Source of the DNA: Thalassomonas sp. RHCl1
GTDB lineage: Bacteria > Pseudomonadota > Gammaproteobacteria > Enterobacterales > Alteromonadaceae
Length of the DNA stretch: 64,000 nt
Direction of reading: 5' to 3'
NCBI RefSeq assembly: GCF_947387555.1
Contig: NZ_CANDNZ010000002.1
Coordinates: 310,001-374,000, forward strand
Below the pieces are notes generated by a model that was not told the DNA's origin, did not search any database, and was given only the letters and a program-made list of their open reading frames with translations. This document shows positions 1 through 8,639 of this stretch, piece by piece (within the stretch, counting starts at the first letter, position 1; every line of letters begins with the position of its first letter). The translations under genes were made by a program, and so were the position numbers.

Positions 1-1848
1 TCCATGCGCGGTTTTATCCGCGACTCTGTTATCGTATTGCGCGACGGTATCCGCCTGGGCCCGGCATCTATGACCATGCGGCCGCATAATACCTTTAACC
101 TGCAGCAGGTGGAGATTTTAAAAGGGCCGGCTTCTTTACATTTTGCGGCGCCAACGGCTTCCGGCATTATCAATATGATCACCAAAAAACCTGTGATTGG
201 CCAGGAAAGCGCCACCGAGTTGTTTGGCGCCTATAGCCGCTTTGACAGCAGCGAATGGGGCATTGGCCGCTCCGGACCTGTTACCGATAAACTGGCCTAT
301 CGTTTTGATATCAACCGTGCCGGCTCTAATGGCTGGGTTGATGATACCGACTCTTATTCTTTCAATATTACAGCCTCCATGCTGTGGCAGGTGTCGCCAT
401 CATTGGACATGATGCTCAGTTTTGATTATTTAGACGATGATTTGCCTGCTTATTGGGGGACCCCGCTGGTGCCGGCATCTTTTTCCCGGGAGCCGATTTC
501 GGGGATCATCAACACCGATAATGGCTCGGTACTGGATCAGCAGTTAAGGTTTAACAATTATAATGTTGGCGATCAACGCTCGGACTCTGAGCATTTATGG
601 AGCAAAATCACGGCTAACTGGCAACCAAGCAGCATGGTAAAAGTGAAAAATACCCTGTTTCATTTTAGCGCGGACCGGGCATGGAAAAATGCCGAAAGCT
701 ATGTTTTTAACCCGCAAACCTTATTGCTCGATCGGGACCGGTTTTTTGTTTTCCATGATCATCAATTTTACGGCAATCAACTCGACATCAATATCGAACA
801 TTTGCTCGGTCAAGTTGAGCATCAGCTGACGATCGGACTGGACTATGCCCGTACAGATTTTGAACGTGCCCGCGGATTTCCCGACGGCGACAGTGTTGAT
901 CCGTACCAGCCCGTTGCCGGTATGTTTGGTCCGCTTGATAAGCGGCTCAGCCCGACCAAAATAGATGAGTTTGCCATCATGGTTGAAGATACTTTGTTTC
1001 TCAACGATGACTGGCATCTAACCCTGGGAATACGAAAAGACTTTATTGATACTACCCGGGATAACTTTGATGAAAACGGTATTTTTATTGCCGAAGACAG
1101 CTTTAAAAGAACTTTTAAACCCATTTCTTACCGGCTGGCATCAAGTTATCAGCTGACAGAGAACCTTGCTGTCTATGGCCAGCTCAGCACCGGCCATGAT
1201 CCCGTCGGTTCCAATATCTATCTGGTTAACGCCAATGAAAACTTTGATTTTACCGACATCAGCCAGGTTGAGCTTGGTGTTAAATCGGTGTCCGCCGACG
1301 GGAATATTGAAATGACCTCGGCTATTTATAAAACCAAGCGGGAAAATATTTTATTGCTGGTGACCCATGATAGTGTCGGCAACTCAGGCAGCCAGGTGGC
1401 GAAAGGAATAGAGTTTGCCGCTTCCGGGCGTTTATCGAAAAATTGGCGGCTCGGGGGGAATTTTGCCTATACCCGGGCGAAGTATGAGGATTACATGGAT
1501 CCGGACTTTGGCGTCGATGCTACCGGCAATACCCCGCCGAATGTACCCAAGTGGGTGGCCAATGCCTGGTTCAGTGTCAATAATATTGCCGGGTTGCCGC
1601 TGGAGCTGGGCGCTGGTGTGCGTTACATAGGCAAACGCCATACTAACTTTGAAAATACCGTCACCTTACAGGATTATGTGGTGGTGAATGCCTTTGCCGC
1701 CTATACCCTGGATAAGTTACGCATCTCTATCAATGTCCGTAATATACTGGATGAAGACTATGCCCCCTGGGGGGATATTTTTTATCCCAATCAGATAGGC
1801 ATTGCCCCGCCAAGAGCGGTCGAATTAAGCTTCCAAACCAAGTTTTAA
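1..1848 (+). CDS. TonB-dependent siderophore-type outer-membrane receptor, 5' partial
   Basis: C-terminal ~615 residues of a TonB-dependent receptor, open at the left window edge. The frame is already open at base 1 (a Ser codon), and the Met at 4 lies inside the plug domain, so it is not the real start. Plug motifs are visible: RGF, VLRDGIR, LKGPAS and SGIINMITKKP within the first ~63 residues, the pattern of siderophore receptors (FhuA/FpvA-like). The rest is a beta-barrel with alternating aromatic strands, ending in VELSFQTKF; a terminal Phe is the usual BAM recognition residue. Family role: energised uptake of ferric siderophore across the outer membrane. The missing N-terminus would show the signal peptide, TonB box and any signalling domain. 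The exact ligand cannot be told from sequence. Confidence 0.9.
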   Translation, partial: SMRGFIRDSVIVLRDGIRLGPASMTMRPHNTFNLQQVEILKGPASLHFAAPTASGIINMITKKPVIGQESATELFGAYSRFDSSEWGIGRSGPVTDKLAYRFDINRAGSNGWVDDTDSYSFNITASMLWQVSPSLDMMLSFDYLDDDLPAYWGTPLVPASFSREPISGIINTDNGSVLDQQLRFNNYNVGDQRSDSEHLWSKITANWQPSSMVKVKNTLFHFSADRAWKNAESYVFNPQTLLLDRDRFFVFHDHQFYGNQLDINIEHLLGQVEHQLTIGLDYARTDFERARGFPDGDSVDPYQPVAGMFGPLDKRLSPTKIDEFAIMVEDTLFLNDDWHLTLGIRKDFIDTTRDNFDENGIFIAEDSFKRTFKPISYRLASSYQLTENLAVYGQLSTGHDPVGSNIYLVNANENFDFTDISQVELGVKSVSADGNIEMTSAIYKTKRENILLLVTHDSVGNSGSQVAKGIEFAASGRLSKNWRLGGNFAYTRAKYEDYMDPDFGVDATGNTPPNVPKWVANAWFSVNNIAGLPLELGAGVRYIGKRHTNFENTVTLQDYVVVNAFAAYTLDKLRISINVRNILDEDYAPWGDIFYPNQIGIAPPRAVELSFQTKF

Positions 1849-1863
1849 TCTTTTATGCCTTTA

Positions 1864-1893
1864 TTTACATTAACTATCAATGGCTTGTATAGT
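1864..1893 (+). promoter_or_regulatory. Candidate sigma70 promoter for the GFA-family gene
   Basis: TTTACA at 1864-1869 and TATAGT at 1888-1893 with an 18-bp spacer, about 30 bp before the GFA-family start codon. Pattern match only. Confidence 0.45.
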
Positions 1894-1921
1894 AAGGAAG
1901 TGATGAGTCAAGGAATTAAAG

Positions 1922-2290
1922 ATGAATAAAGCCAGTTGCCTTTGTGGTGCGATAAAACTTCAGATCGATGCCGAGCCGGTCAAAGTATCACATTGTCATT
2001 GTACTATGTGCCAGAAGCAGCATGGCGCGGCTTACGCCACCTATGCCCGTTTTAGGCGAGATGATGTTAACTACCTGCAGGGGGAAGATAAGTTATCCGT
2101 TTATAATTCCTCTGAGGATGTCTTACGTAAATTTTGTCGTATCTGTGGCTCGAATATTGAGTGGGGCTGCAGTGAGCGTTTTCCCCAATGGGTGTCGATA
2201 GCCTTGGCAGCTTTTGATACTGAGTTGTTGTTAACCGAAATTAAAGAGCTTCACTCAGACTCAAAAGTTTGTTGGCTATCAAAAGCCTAA
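1922..2290 (+). CDS. GFA/CENP-V family zinc-binding protein
   Basis: Protein of 122 aa with the fold signature of the glutathione-dependent formaldehyde-activating (GFA, CENP-V/S) family. Conserved zinc ligands are visible in order: C6 and C8 (CLCGAIK), C25, C27 and C30 (CHCTMC), then C72 and C75 (CRICGS). This is the usual two-zinc arrangement of the family. Start ATG 1922 follows an AAGGAATT Shine-Dalgarno-like stretch at 1910-1917. Most members have no proven substrate; despite the family name, formaldehyde scavenging should not be assumed. It is monocistronic, between the TonB receptor and a small exported peptide. Length is typical for the family. Confidence 0.85.
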   Translation: MNKASCLCGAIKLQIDAEPVKVSHCHCTMCQKQHGAAYATYARFRRDDVNYLQGEDKLSVYNSSEDVLRKFCRICGSNIEWGCSERFPQWVSIALAAFDTELLLTEIKELHSDSKVCWLSKA

Positions 2291-2491
2291 CCTTTTACTT
2301 GTCTCTGCCTTTACCTGACTGTCCGGGCGGTCATTATAGTATCAGGGGAAGATAGTATAGATTTTACAGCCCGGCATAAAGGTTTTGCCGGAAACCTATC
2401 TTAGGCTGAAGGGGCAAAACAATAAATGAGGTTAGATTTGTTGATGCAGATCAACAAAGTCAGGTTTTGTCCGGTATCTTGCCCTTGCTGC

Positions 2492-2519
2492 TTGATTTTC
2501 ATACAGTCACTTGTATTAT
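2492..2519 (+). promoter_or_regulatory. Possible promoter for the small exported peptide
   Basis: TTGATT (2492-2497) and TATTAT (2514-2519) with a 16-bp spacer, ~65 bp before the peptide ORF. The surrounding 2291-2583 gap shows no gene. Weak pattern match. Confidence 0.3.
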
Positions 2520-2583
2520 TGAACGGCATTTTTGCACTTTATTAATAAAAACAAATAATAATCATTAACTTAAGGATTTAGTT

Positions 2584-2765
2584 ATGAAGATGAATAAAAA
2601 ATGATCAGTGCGTTATTAGGACTAGGTTTAGGGGCTGTTTCTGCACCTGTAACAGTCAGTGCCGAGACTTGCCGTGAAGCGTTTCACCGGTGTATTGCAT
2701 ACGATGATGGTTTAAATGAACGTTACTGTGAATACCAATATAAAAAGTGCAGAGGTTATATCTAA
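2584..2765 (+). pseudogene. Small secreted Cys-rich peptide with interrupted signal sequence
   Basis: A good Shine-Dalgarno (AAGGA, 2572-2576) leads to ATG 2584, but that frame reads only MKMNKK and stops at TGA 2602-2604. The stop overlaps ATG 2601, which opens a 54-codon frame (MISALLGLGLGAVSAP...SAETC) ending at 2765. Read together they make one normal signal peptide: a basic n-region (MKMNKK), a hydrophobic core, a cleavage-like VSA-E, then a ~33-residue mature part with four Cys (spacings 7, 12 and 6). The break lies in a run of six A (2596-2601); seven A would fuse the two frames. It could be a true frameshift, phase variation or slippage, reinitiation at the overlapping ATG, or a sequencing error. 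No family recognised. Confidence 0.5.
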
Positions 2766-2773
2766 GCGCTGAT

Positions 2774-2800
2774 GACTTTGCAGGCACTGCCTGCAAAGTC
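2774..2800. terminator. Hairpin between convergent small-peptide and MerR genes
   Basis: GACTTTGCAGGCA (2774-2786) and TGCCTGCAAAGTC (2788-2800) are perfect inverted copies. The hairpin sits between the stop codons of two convergent genes. There is no strong T-run on either side, so it is a hairpin of probable but unproven terminator function. Confidence 0.5.
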
Positions 2801-2829
2801 GCCTGTCTGGCTGTGTTGCCTGCTTGTGT

Positions 2830-3231
2830 TTATGCTTTATTTTTTATGGGGCGTTTTTTCGGAGCAAGGTTTAACAGCCTGAGAAATTTCGGACACTGAA
2901 AATGATTTTCTGCCTTGCAGGCCGCGGCGTGGCGCAGCCCGTCGCGCATTGTGGTTAGCTCTTTAATTTTCTTGTCCAGCTCATCCGCCTTTGCCAGCAA
3001 CAGTTCCCTGTCTATATCTGCTCCCTTGGCGGTTAGCATGCCACCAATATCTTCGAGTGATAACCCTGCATTTTGCCCCAGAGAGATAAGGGCTAACCTG
3101 TCAATGACACTTGGATGGAAAAGTCTGCGTAAACCGTTCCTGCCGGTTGATTGAATCAATCCTATTTCTTCATAATATCTCAACGTTGAGGCTGGTAATC
3201 CGCTGGCTTTGGCGACTTTGGCAATATCCAC
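2830..3231 (-). CDS. MerR-family transcriptional regulator
   Basis: 133-aa MerR-type regulator. The winged helix-turn-helix is at the very N-terminus (VDIAKVAKASGLPASTLRYY, then EEIGLI), followed by a dimerisation helix (~residues 75-105) and a C-terminal tail with a C-x9-C-P-x-F pattern (AACKAENHFQCPKF). I chose GTG at 3231 because it gives the canonical MerR N-terminus and has a strong AAGGGGAAG ribosome site just upstream. The longer ATG frame to 3309 would run through the divergent promoter and add 26 unconserved residues. The gene is divergent from a methyltransferase gene whose promoter has the 19-bp spacer on which MerR proteins act, so that gene is the likely target. The inducer is unknown; the Cys pair could bind metal or sense redox, but this is inference. 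Confidence 0.85.
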   Translation of the reverse strand: MDIAKVAKASGLPASTLRYYEEIGLIQSTGRNGLRRLFHPSVIDRLALISLGQNAGLSLEDIGGMLTAKGADIDRELLLAKADELDKKIKELTTMRDGLRHAAACKAENHFQCPKFLRLLNLAPKKRPIKNKA

Positions 3232-3254
3232 AGCTCTTCCCCTTAAATATGCGC

Positions 3255-3285
3255 TTGACTTCAAGTTAACTTGAACTTGTATCAT
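3255..3285 (+). promoter_or_regulatory. MerR-type promoter/operator (19-bp spacer)
   Basis: TTGACT (3255-3260) and TATCAT (3280-3285) are separated by 19 bp rather than 17. The spacer region holds the perfect 16-bp palindrome TTCAAGTTAACTTGAA (3260-3275). This is the classic layout of a promoter that a MerR-family activator untwists, and it faces the methyltransferase at 3332. The regulator is encoded divergently. Confidence 0.8.
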
Positions 3286-3331
3286 AGTTTTAAAGTTAAT
3301 TGGGTACAAGATAAAGCAAAGAGGAAAACTT

Positions 3332-3919
3332 ATGTGGGATCAAAGATATGCGACAAAAGAATATGCATACGGCACCGAGGCCAATGAATTCTTACAGGAA
3401 AATGTTGCTGTTATGCCAAAAGGTAAAGTGTTGAGCCTGGCTGAAGGGGAGGGGCGCAATGCTGTTTTTCTGGCTAAGCTCGGTTACAGCGTGACGGCGG
3501 TGGACTCGTCACAGGTTGGCTTGGACAAGGCGCAAAAACTAGCGCAGGCGCACGGGGTCAGCATAGAGTGCATTCATGCTGATTTAACGGACTATGATCC
3601 CGGGCTGTGCCAATGGGACGGCATCGTTTCAATTTATTGCCCCTTGCCTGCTTTACTCAGGCAAAAGATGCATAGCAAAGTGATGGCGGGCTTAAAGCCT
3701 CACGGGGTTTTCCTGTTGGAGAACTACACCCCCGAGCAGCTAGGTTATGGTACCGGGGGCGGGAATTCAGCAGAGACCATGATAACAGCTCAGGCGATTC
3801 GCCGCGAATTGCCTGAGCTGAGCTTTCTGCATTTAAAAGAATTACAGCGCAGTGTTGTTGAAGGGCGATACCATACCGGGCTTGCCGCTGTGGTACAGGC
3901 GATTGCTGTGAAAGCCTGA
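3332..3919 (+). CDS. Class I SAM-dependent methyltransferase
   Basis: 195-aa Rossmann-type methyltransferase, close in layout to the TehB-like small methyltransferases. It starts MWDQRYATKEYAYG, the N-terminal pattern of this group. SAM-binding motif I is KVLSLAEGEGRNAVFLA (~residues 32-50), with the acidic residue of motif II in VTAVDSS and motif III-like CIHADL. Substrate side chains are not identifiable. ATG 3332 has GAGGAAA upstream. It is transcribed from a MerR-type promoter divergent from a MerR gene, so induction by a small molecule, metal or oxidant is likely. The next gene, pfkA, is convergent, 35 bp away, without a visible terminator. TehB-type tellurite or thiopurine methylation is a guess only. 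Confidence 0.8.
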   Translation: MWDQRYATKEYAYGTEANEFLQENVAVMPKGKVLSLAEGEGRNAVFLAKLGYSVTAVDSSQVGLDKAQKLAQAHGVSIECIHADLTDYDPGLCQWDGIVSIYCPLPALLRQKMHSKVMAGLKPHGVFLLENYTPEQLGYGTGGGNSAETMITAQAIRRELPELSFLHLKELQRSVVEGRYHTGLAAVVQAIAVKA

Positions 3920-3954
3920 GTGCGCCGTGCTGATAAGTTTATTTGGCGCAAGGC

Positions 3955-4974
3955 TCAACACTGGTTTTGCGCGGTGAGTGCCAGAATATTTTCATGGGCG
4001 GCCACCAGGTTGGGGTTGACCTTTTTCTGGTGTTGGATCGCCTGCTCCAGGGGCACAGAGCAAATGCGGCTGTTTTGCTCGGCGATCATCACATCGCTTT
4101 CATTATTTATCAGCGCCTGGACGGCCGCTACCCCCATTTTGGTAGCAATTACTCTGTCCTTGGCATCGGGTGAGCCGCCGCGCTGAATATGCCCGAGTAC
4201 ACAGGCGGTGCTGTCGATAGCAAACCTTTCTTTGAGCTCGCGGGCAAGGGCGGTAGCGCCGCCGGGCCAGACATTTTCTGCAATCACCATAATATAGCTG
4301 TTATGGCGGGTTTGCTGCAGGGAATTAATTTCTTGCGCCAACTGCTCGAGTTTTTGCTCCTGGTTGTCGGCAGAAAAGTTTTCAAACGATAATACCTGCT
4401 CGGCGGCGCAGGCGACCCCGACATTAAAGGTGATATGGCCGCTGTGCCGTCCCATCAACTCGACAATAAAAATGCGTTCGAAAGCATTGGCAGTATCGCG
4501 GATTTTATCTATGGCGTTAATGGCGGTATTGACCGCGGTGGAAAAACCTATGGTGGCGTCACTGCCGTCAATGTCATTATCTATGGTGCCCGGAATGCCG
4601 ATCATTTGGCCAGGCCAATATTGCTTTAATGCCAGCATGCCGGTAAAAGAGCCGTCGCCGCCGATCACGATCAAGGCATCGCAATGTTGTTTTACTAAAG
4701 TGTTGGCCGCTTGTTTGAGCCCGGTTTTTGTTTGAAATTGCGGGCAGCGGGCGCTTTTTAAAATAGTGCCCCCCAGGCGGATAATGTCATTGACACAGGA
4801 TAAGTCCAGCAGGGTGGGGTCATTGTCCAGCAGGCCGTTATAACCATGGAGAAAACCCAAGACCTCAATATGCGAATGATGGGCGGCCAGCACCACCGCC
4901 CTGATGGCGGCATTCATACCCGGGGCATCGCCGCCGCTGGTCAGCAAAGCCACCCTTTTGAGTTGATTATTCAT
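3955..4974 (-). CDS. pfkA: ATP-dependent 6-phosphofructokinase
   Basis: 339-aa PfkA catalysing fructose 6-phosphate + ATP to fructose 1,6-bisphosphate. Motifs in order: the N-terminal ATP loop TSGGDAPGMNAAIR; GGDGS (~residues 103-107), where Gly at the second-to-last position marks ATP rather than pyrophosphate use; catalytic PGTIDNDI; MGRHSGHI for substrate binding; GHIQRGGSPDAKDR near the C-terminus. The length is slightly above the E. coli enzyme (320 aa). ATG 4974 is preceded by AGGGAG. It stands alone on the minus strand. Its presence beside an Entner-Doudoroff cluster means that upper glycolysis by the Embden route is not excluded in this organism, unlike several marine relatives that lack Pfk. 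Confidence 0.95.
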   Translation of the reverse strand: MNNQLKRVALLTSGGDAPGMNAAIRAVVLAAHHSHIEVLGFLHGYNGLLDNDPTLLDLSCVNDIIRLGGTILKSARCPQFQTKTGLKQAANTLVKQHCDALIVIGGDGSFTGMLALKQYWPGQMIGIPGTIDNDIDGSDATIGFSTAVNTAINAIDKIRDTANAFERIFIVELMGRHSGHITFNVGVACAAEQVLSFENFSADNQEQKLEQLAQEINSLQQTRHNSYIMVIAENVWPGGATALARELKERFAIDSTACVLGHIQRGGSPDAKDRVIATKMGVAAVQALINNESDVMIAEQNSRICSVPLEQAIQHQKKVNPNLVAAHENILALTAQNQC

Positions 4975-5222
4975 ATAAACTCCCTGCGCGAATCACTGTT
5001 ATTGCTTTACCTTAGTCAGTTTATCAAATGTTGTTATATTCTAAATCAAGCATCAGTAAATAACGTGTTGTTATTATTGTTATAATATCGCCGACCGGGT
5101 TCCCGGCCGCTATTGGCTAAGGTGGTGTACAGCAAACTTTTGTTGCCAGTACGCGACCAGCTTAGATCTTAACAGTTCATATAAGATGTGAAATCGCCGC
5201 CATATTTTACTGCGGTAACTTT

Positions 5223-5738
5223 TTATTTTTCTTGGTGAAGGATTTCTGTTTGTCTGGGCATACCAAGCGCTTCACCGCAAATATTGCCATGGGGCATATG
5301 TTCAACCATTTGCAGATATTGCTGCTGCTCCAGTTTTACTAAAGAATGATGATCTCCGGCTTCGAGATATACCCGTTCACTTTTTAGCAGGCCATCATCA
5401 ATAAGGTTGTCAATGGCAAAGGCCTGGCCTAGCCCCGGAATGGCGCCCTGGGCGCAGTCGGGAAACAGATCCCGTAGCCTGGCTTCACTGACGACATGAT
5501 ACTCCTTATCCATCAATTCGTTGACCCGGGTGATGTCCAGGCGGTGATCGGCGGCCAGGGTAGCCATCAGAAATTTATCGTCCCGGCTTTGTAAAATGAC
5601 CGCTTTTGCCACCTGGGAGCCGGGCAAATGGGCGGAGCAGGAAGAGTCAAGGGAAGACTGGGTATGGCGATGTTGTACTAATTCGTAGTGGATTTCATGG
5701 CTGGACAGATAGTCATTTAAGGTGTTGGAAATAGCCAT
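5223..5738 (-). CDS. YbaK/ProX-family aminoacyl-tRNA deacylase
   Basis: 171-aa YbaK/EbsC-fold protein. Family members hydrolyse mischarged tRNA (for example Cys- or Ala-tRNA-Pro) in trans. The conserved catalytic-type Lys is in QVAKAVIL (~residues 41-48), and the pocket segment GAIPGLGQAF is visible. ATG 5738 is chosen because it has AGAGGTG at the right distance and gives the usual N-terminus (MAISNTLNDYL); an in-frame ATG at 5804 would add 22 unconserved residues. It is monocistronic, separated from pfkA by ~250 bp with no evident gene. Which aminoacyl group it clears is not readable from sequence. The C-terminal ~20 residues look variable. Confidence 0.8.
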   Translation of the reverse strand: MAISNTLNDYLSSHEIHYELVQHRHTQSSLDSSCSAHLPGSQVAKAVILQSRDDKFLMATLAADHRLDITRVNELMDKEYHVVSEARLRDLFPDCAQGAIPGLGQAFAIDNLIDDGLLKSERVYLEAGDHHSLVKLEQQQYLQMVEHMPHGNICGEALGMPRQTEILHQEK

Positions 5739-5874
5739 TATTGCACCTCTGCACTGATAGAGATTTGCTGCAACAAGTATAGCAAGCAAGGCGCTTGACG
5801 GCATATTTTACGACGGCTTATGTGGCGTTTTTATGACATATGTCAAAAGGTGAAAGGGGGGCTGATAAATGAAA

Positions 5875-5908
5875 ATGCCCCTGCTTTTGCGCTGAAAAGC
5901 AGGGGCAT
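5875..5908 (-). terminator. Rho-independent terminator of pykA
   Basis: A perfect 14-bp stem (ATGCCCCTGCTTTT, 5875-5888; complement 5895-5908) with a 6-nt loop. In the minus direction it lies 18 bp past the pykA stop and is followed by a T-rich stretch. Confidence 0.85.
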
Positions 5909-5926
5909 GAATTTGCTTAATAATGC

Positions 5927-7378
5927 TTAGCTTAAATGTGCCTTAGTCACTTTAAGTACTTTTAAGGTATTGGAAGCACCTACGGTTTCCATGGCATCAC
6001 CGTGAGTGAAAATCACCTTGTCATTGACGCTTAACTTGGCCTGTTTGATCACTTGCTTAAGCACATCCTGGGAAAGGCTGTCGTTGTCGCTTTGGGTGGA
6101 ATCAAAGGCTACCGGATAAACACCGCGGTAAATGGCGGTTTTATTCAGGGTTTTATCATGACGTGATAAGGAATAAATCGGTAATCCCGAAGTGATACGC
6201 GACATGATTTTCGTGGTATGTCCCGACTCGGTCAGGGCAATGATCGCCTTAACGCCGTCTAAGTGGTTTGCCGCATACATGGCCGACAGGGCGATGGTTT
6301 CGGAAATTTCACTGAACATTAATTCAATACGGTGGCCTGAAGTATGAACCGAGCGTTGTTTTTCGGCGCCCAAACAAACATTGACCATAGCTTTAACGGT
6401 TTCCACCGGGTATTTACCGGCGGCGGTTTCAGCAGAGAGCATCACAGCATCTGTGCCGTCGAGTACGGCATTGGCAACGTCCATGACTTCCGCACGGGTA
6501 GGCATAGGCTGTGAGATCATGGTTTCCATCATTTGCGTGGCGGTGATCACGATACGGTTTAACTGGCGGCTGCGGGCAATAATATGCTTTTGCTTGCCTA
6601 CCAGCTCGGCATCGCCGATTTCAACACCAAGATCGCCACGGGCCACCATTACCACATCTGAGGCCAGGATAATTTCATCCAATACCTTGTCATCGTTGAC
6701 CGCTTCTGCACGTTCGATTTTAGAAACCAGGCGGGCATCACAGCCGGCTTCCTGGGCTAGCAGGCGAGCTTCGCGCATATCGGCGGCATCGCGCGGGAAA
6801 GAAACCGCAAGGAAGTCGGCATTTAATTTAGCTGCAAGTTTAATGTCTTCTTTATCTTTATCGGTTAATGCCGCGGCAGACAGACCGCCGCCCTGACGGT
6901 TAATCCCTTTGTTGTTCGACAGCGGGCCGCCTACGGTAACTTCGGTAAAAACCGAGGTATCAGTGGTAGAAAGCACTTTAAGTTGTACCCGGCCGTCATC
7001 AAGCAGCAGAATATCGCCTTCACTGACATCCTGAGGCAATGCCTTGTAGTCGATACCAACCTTTTCCTGGTTACCTTCACCTTTACCCAGGGTGGCATCA
7101 AGTTCAAACTTGTCGCCGATAGCCAGCTGGATAGGACCGTCTTTAAAAGTAGACACCCGGATCTTTGGTCCTTGTAAATCACCCAGAATCCCAACATAGA
7201 CGCCTAATTCCCTGGCCAGTTCGCGCACTGTATTGGCACGGTCGATATGATCTTGCGGCTCACCGTGAGAAAAATTAAGTCTTACCACGTTAACACCGGC
7301 TGCTAGTACCTGTTTTAACGTCTCTCTGTCATCAGTTGCCGGCCCTAAAGTAGCAACGATTTTTGTTCTTCTAAGCAT
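5927..7378 (-). CDS. pykA: Pyruvate kinase (PykA type)
   Basis: 483-aa pyruvate kinase converting phosphoenolpyruvate + ADP to pyruvate + ATP. It follows E. coli PykA (type II, AMP/sugar-phosphate-activated) almost end to end: [13 protein letters not shown] at the start, [16 protein letters not shown], the catalytic segment [22 protein letters not shown] and [11 protein letters not shown] with [20 protein letters not shown]. The C-terminal allosteric domain is complete. ATG 7378 follows AAGGATT. It is a separate unit from hexR (130 bp upstream), and no HexR box is visible before it, although HexR controls pykA in several relatives. Perfect-stem terminator downstream. Confidence 0.95.
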   Translation of the reverse strand: MLRRTKIVATLGPATDDRETLKQVLAAGVNVVRLNFSHGEPQDHIDRANTVRELARELGVYVGILGDLQGPKIRVSTFKDGPIQLAIGDKFELDATLGKGEGNQEKVGIDYKALPQDVSEGDILLLDDGRVQLKVLSTTDTSVFTEVTVGGPLSNNKGINRQGGGLSAAALTDKDKEDIKLAAKLNADFLAVSFPRDAADMREARLLAQEAGCDARLVSKIERAEAVNDDKVLDEIILASDVVMVARGDLGVEIGDAELVGKQKHIIARSRQLNRIVITATQMMETMISQPMPTRAEVMDVANAVLDGTDAVMLSAETAAGKYPVETVKAMVNVCLGAEKQRSVHTSGHRIELMFSEISETIALSAMYAANHLDGVKAIIALTESGHTTKIMSRITSGLPIYSLSRHDKTLNKTAIYRGVYPVAFDSTQSDNDSLSQDVLKQVIKQAKLSVNDKVIFTHGDAMETVGASNTLKVLKVTKAHLS

Positions 7379-7426
7379 TTTAATCCTTACTTTTAAAAAG
7401 TATTGAGGTTATTAAATTTCTTTATT

Positions 7427-7453
7427 CAGACAGCTCTGCTAAAGGGCTGTCTG
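7427..7453. repeat. Inverted repeat between hexR and pykA
   Basis: CAGACAGC (7427-7434) and GCTGTCTG (7446-7453) form an 8-bp stem with an 11-nt loop. The T-rich side is on the plus strand, so as a hexR terminator it is imperfect. It may be a weak terminator or a regulatory hairpin. Confidence 0.4.
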
Positions 7454-7508
7454 TTATTGTTTTTATTCCAGGGGATCGCTTTTCCCGCTTGGGGCGTGCG
7501 ATAAGCCC

Positions 7509-8357
7509 TTAATCTTTGCGCTCGAACCTGGAGCTTCGTAAACTGTCTTTGACTTTTTTCAGGTTATCCCTGAATTTCGTGCCGCGGCGCAGGGTAAAAC
7601 CTGTGGCGAGTACATCAATCAGTGCCAGCTGGGCGATACGTGAAGACATCGGCATATACAAGTCGGTGTCTTCGGCCACATCCACGGTTAACACGATATT
7701 ACATTCCTTCGCCAGCGGTGAGTTGGCGGAGGTAATGCCGATCACTGTGGCATCGTTTTCCTTGGCAATACTGGCCACTTCCACCAGGGATTTGGTACGG
7801 CCGGTATGGGAAATGACGATCACGACATCTCCTTGCTGGCTATTAATAGCACTCATGCGTTGCATTAATATGTCATCGAAATAGACCACGGGCACATTAA
7901 AACGGAAAAATTTGTTTTGTGCGTCATGGGCCACCACGGCGGAAGCGCCTAAGCCAAAAAAGGAAATTTTATTGGCCTGGGTCAGTAAATCTACCGAGCG
8001 GTTAATGGCGGCTGTATCTAAACTTTTACGGCCCAGTTCAAGACTGGCCATGGTCGATTCAAATATTTTCGCGGTGTATTCTTCGGCGGTATCATTCTCA
8101 TCGACATGCCGGTTAACATAGGGTGTACCGTTGGCTAAACTTTGCGCCAGGTGTAATTTAAAATCAGGATATCCTTTAGTATCCAAACGCCGGCAAAAAC
8201 GGTTTACCGTAGGCTCGCTGATATTCGCCTGTTTGGCTAATGCCGCTATACTTGCATGGATAACAGTACTAGGGGAGGCCAATATGACTTCTGCCACTTT
8301 ACGCTCAGACTTACTAAATGTGTCCAGTTCGTTGGCGATCTTTTCTAATATATTCAT
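7509..8357 (-). CDS. hexR: HexR, RpiR-family regulator of central carbon metabolism
   Basis: 282-aa RpiR-family regulator: N-terminal helix-turn-helix (~residues 1-77; SIAALAKQANISEPTVNRFC) and a C-terminal SIS sugar-phosphate-binding domain (~residues 115-260; FFGLGASAVVAHDAQ, VVIVISHTGRTKSLVEVA). HexR in gammaproteobacteria binds a TGTAATTAAATTACA-type palindrome and is released by 2-keto-3-deoxy-6-phosphogluconate. Such palindromes occur between hexR and zwf (8538, 8599) and before gapA (16976), so the regulon can be seen directly. The gene is divergent from the zwf operon, a common arrangement in Alteromonadales and Vibrionales. No strong ribosome site precedes ATG 8357. Confidence 0.93.
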   Translation of the reverse strand: MNILEKIANELDTFSKSERKVAEVILASPSTVIHASIAALAKQANISEPTVNRFCRRLDTKGYPDFKLHLAQSLANGTPYVNRHVDENDTAEEYTAKIFESTMASLELGRKSLDTAAINRSVDLLTQANKISFFGLGASAVVAHDAQNKFFRFNVPVVYFDDILMQRMSAINSQQGDVVIVISHTGRTKSLVEVASIAKENDATVIGITSANSPLAKECNIVLTVDVAEDTDLYMPMSSRIAQLALIDVLATGFTLRRGTKFRDNLKKVKDSLRSSRFERKD

Positions 8358-8537
8358 AAATGCATGATCCCAGATCTTTTTACTGTAATTTATTTTCTGC
8401 TAAAACGACAGAATAAATGAAATTTTCTTTCATTTTGACACATAATATAAATCAAAACAGAGAAAATTAGCAAATGTTTAATAATTCACCGCTAGTATTT
8501 TCGGCAAAAGGGTAATAAAAGCCATTACCGCAAAAGA

Positions 8538-8552
8538 TGTAGTAAAATTACA
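8538..8552. promoter_or_regulatory. HexR box 1 (hexR-zwf intergenic)
   Basis: TGTAGTAAAATTACA matches the HexR palindrome at nearly all positions and is identical to the site before gapA. Confidence 0.8.
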
Positions 8553-8598
8553 AAAAGTTCTTTACTGATGAAGGATCAGACGCTAAATTAAGGCTAAA

Positions 8599-8613
8599 TG
8601 TAGTTTAGTTACA
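8599..8613. promoter_or_regulatory. HexR box 2, overlapping the probable zwf -10
   Basis: TGTAGTTTAGTTACA, a slightly weaker HexR palindrome 61 bp after box 1. Its right end overlaps TACAAT (8610-8615), a plausible -10 for zwf, which suggests repression by steric block. A 26-bp leader remains before ATG 8640. Confidence 0.7.
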
Positions 8614-8639
8614 ATGAGTAAACTAGAGAAAAATACCAT

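Noticed and set aside
3232-3309. Longer MerR N-terminus from ATG 3309
   Set aside because: It would cover the divergent MerR-type promoter and lacks a ribosome site; GTG 3231 has both a site and the family N-terminus.
6381-6896. 171-aa plus-strand frame inside pykA
   Set aside because: Antisense shadow of a conserved enzyme gene.
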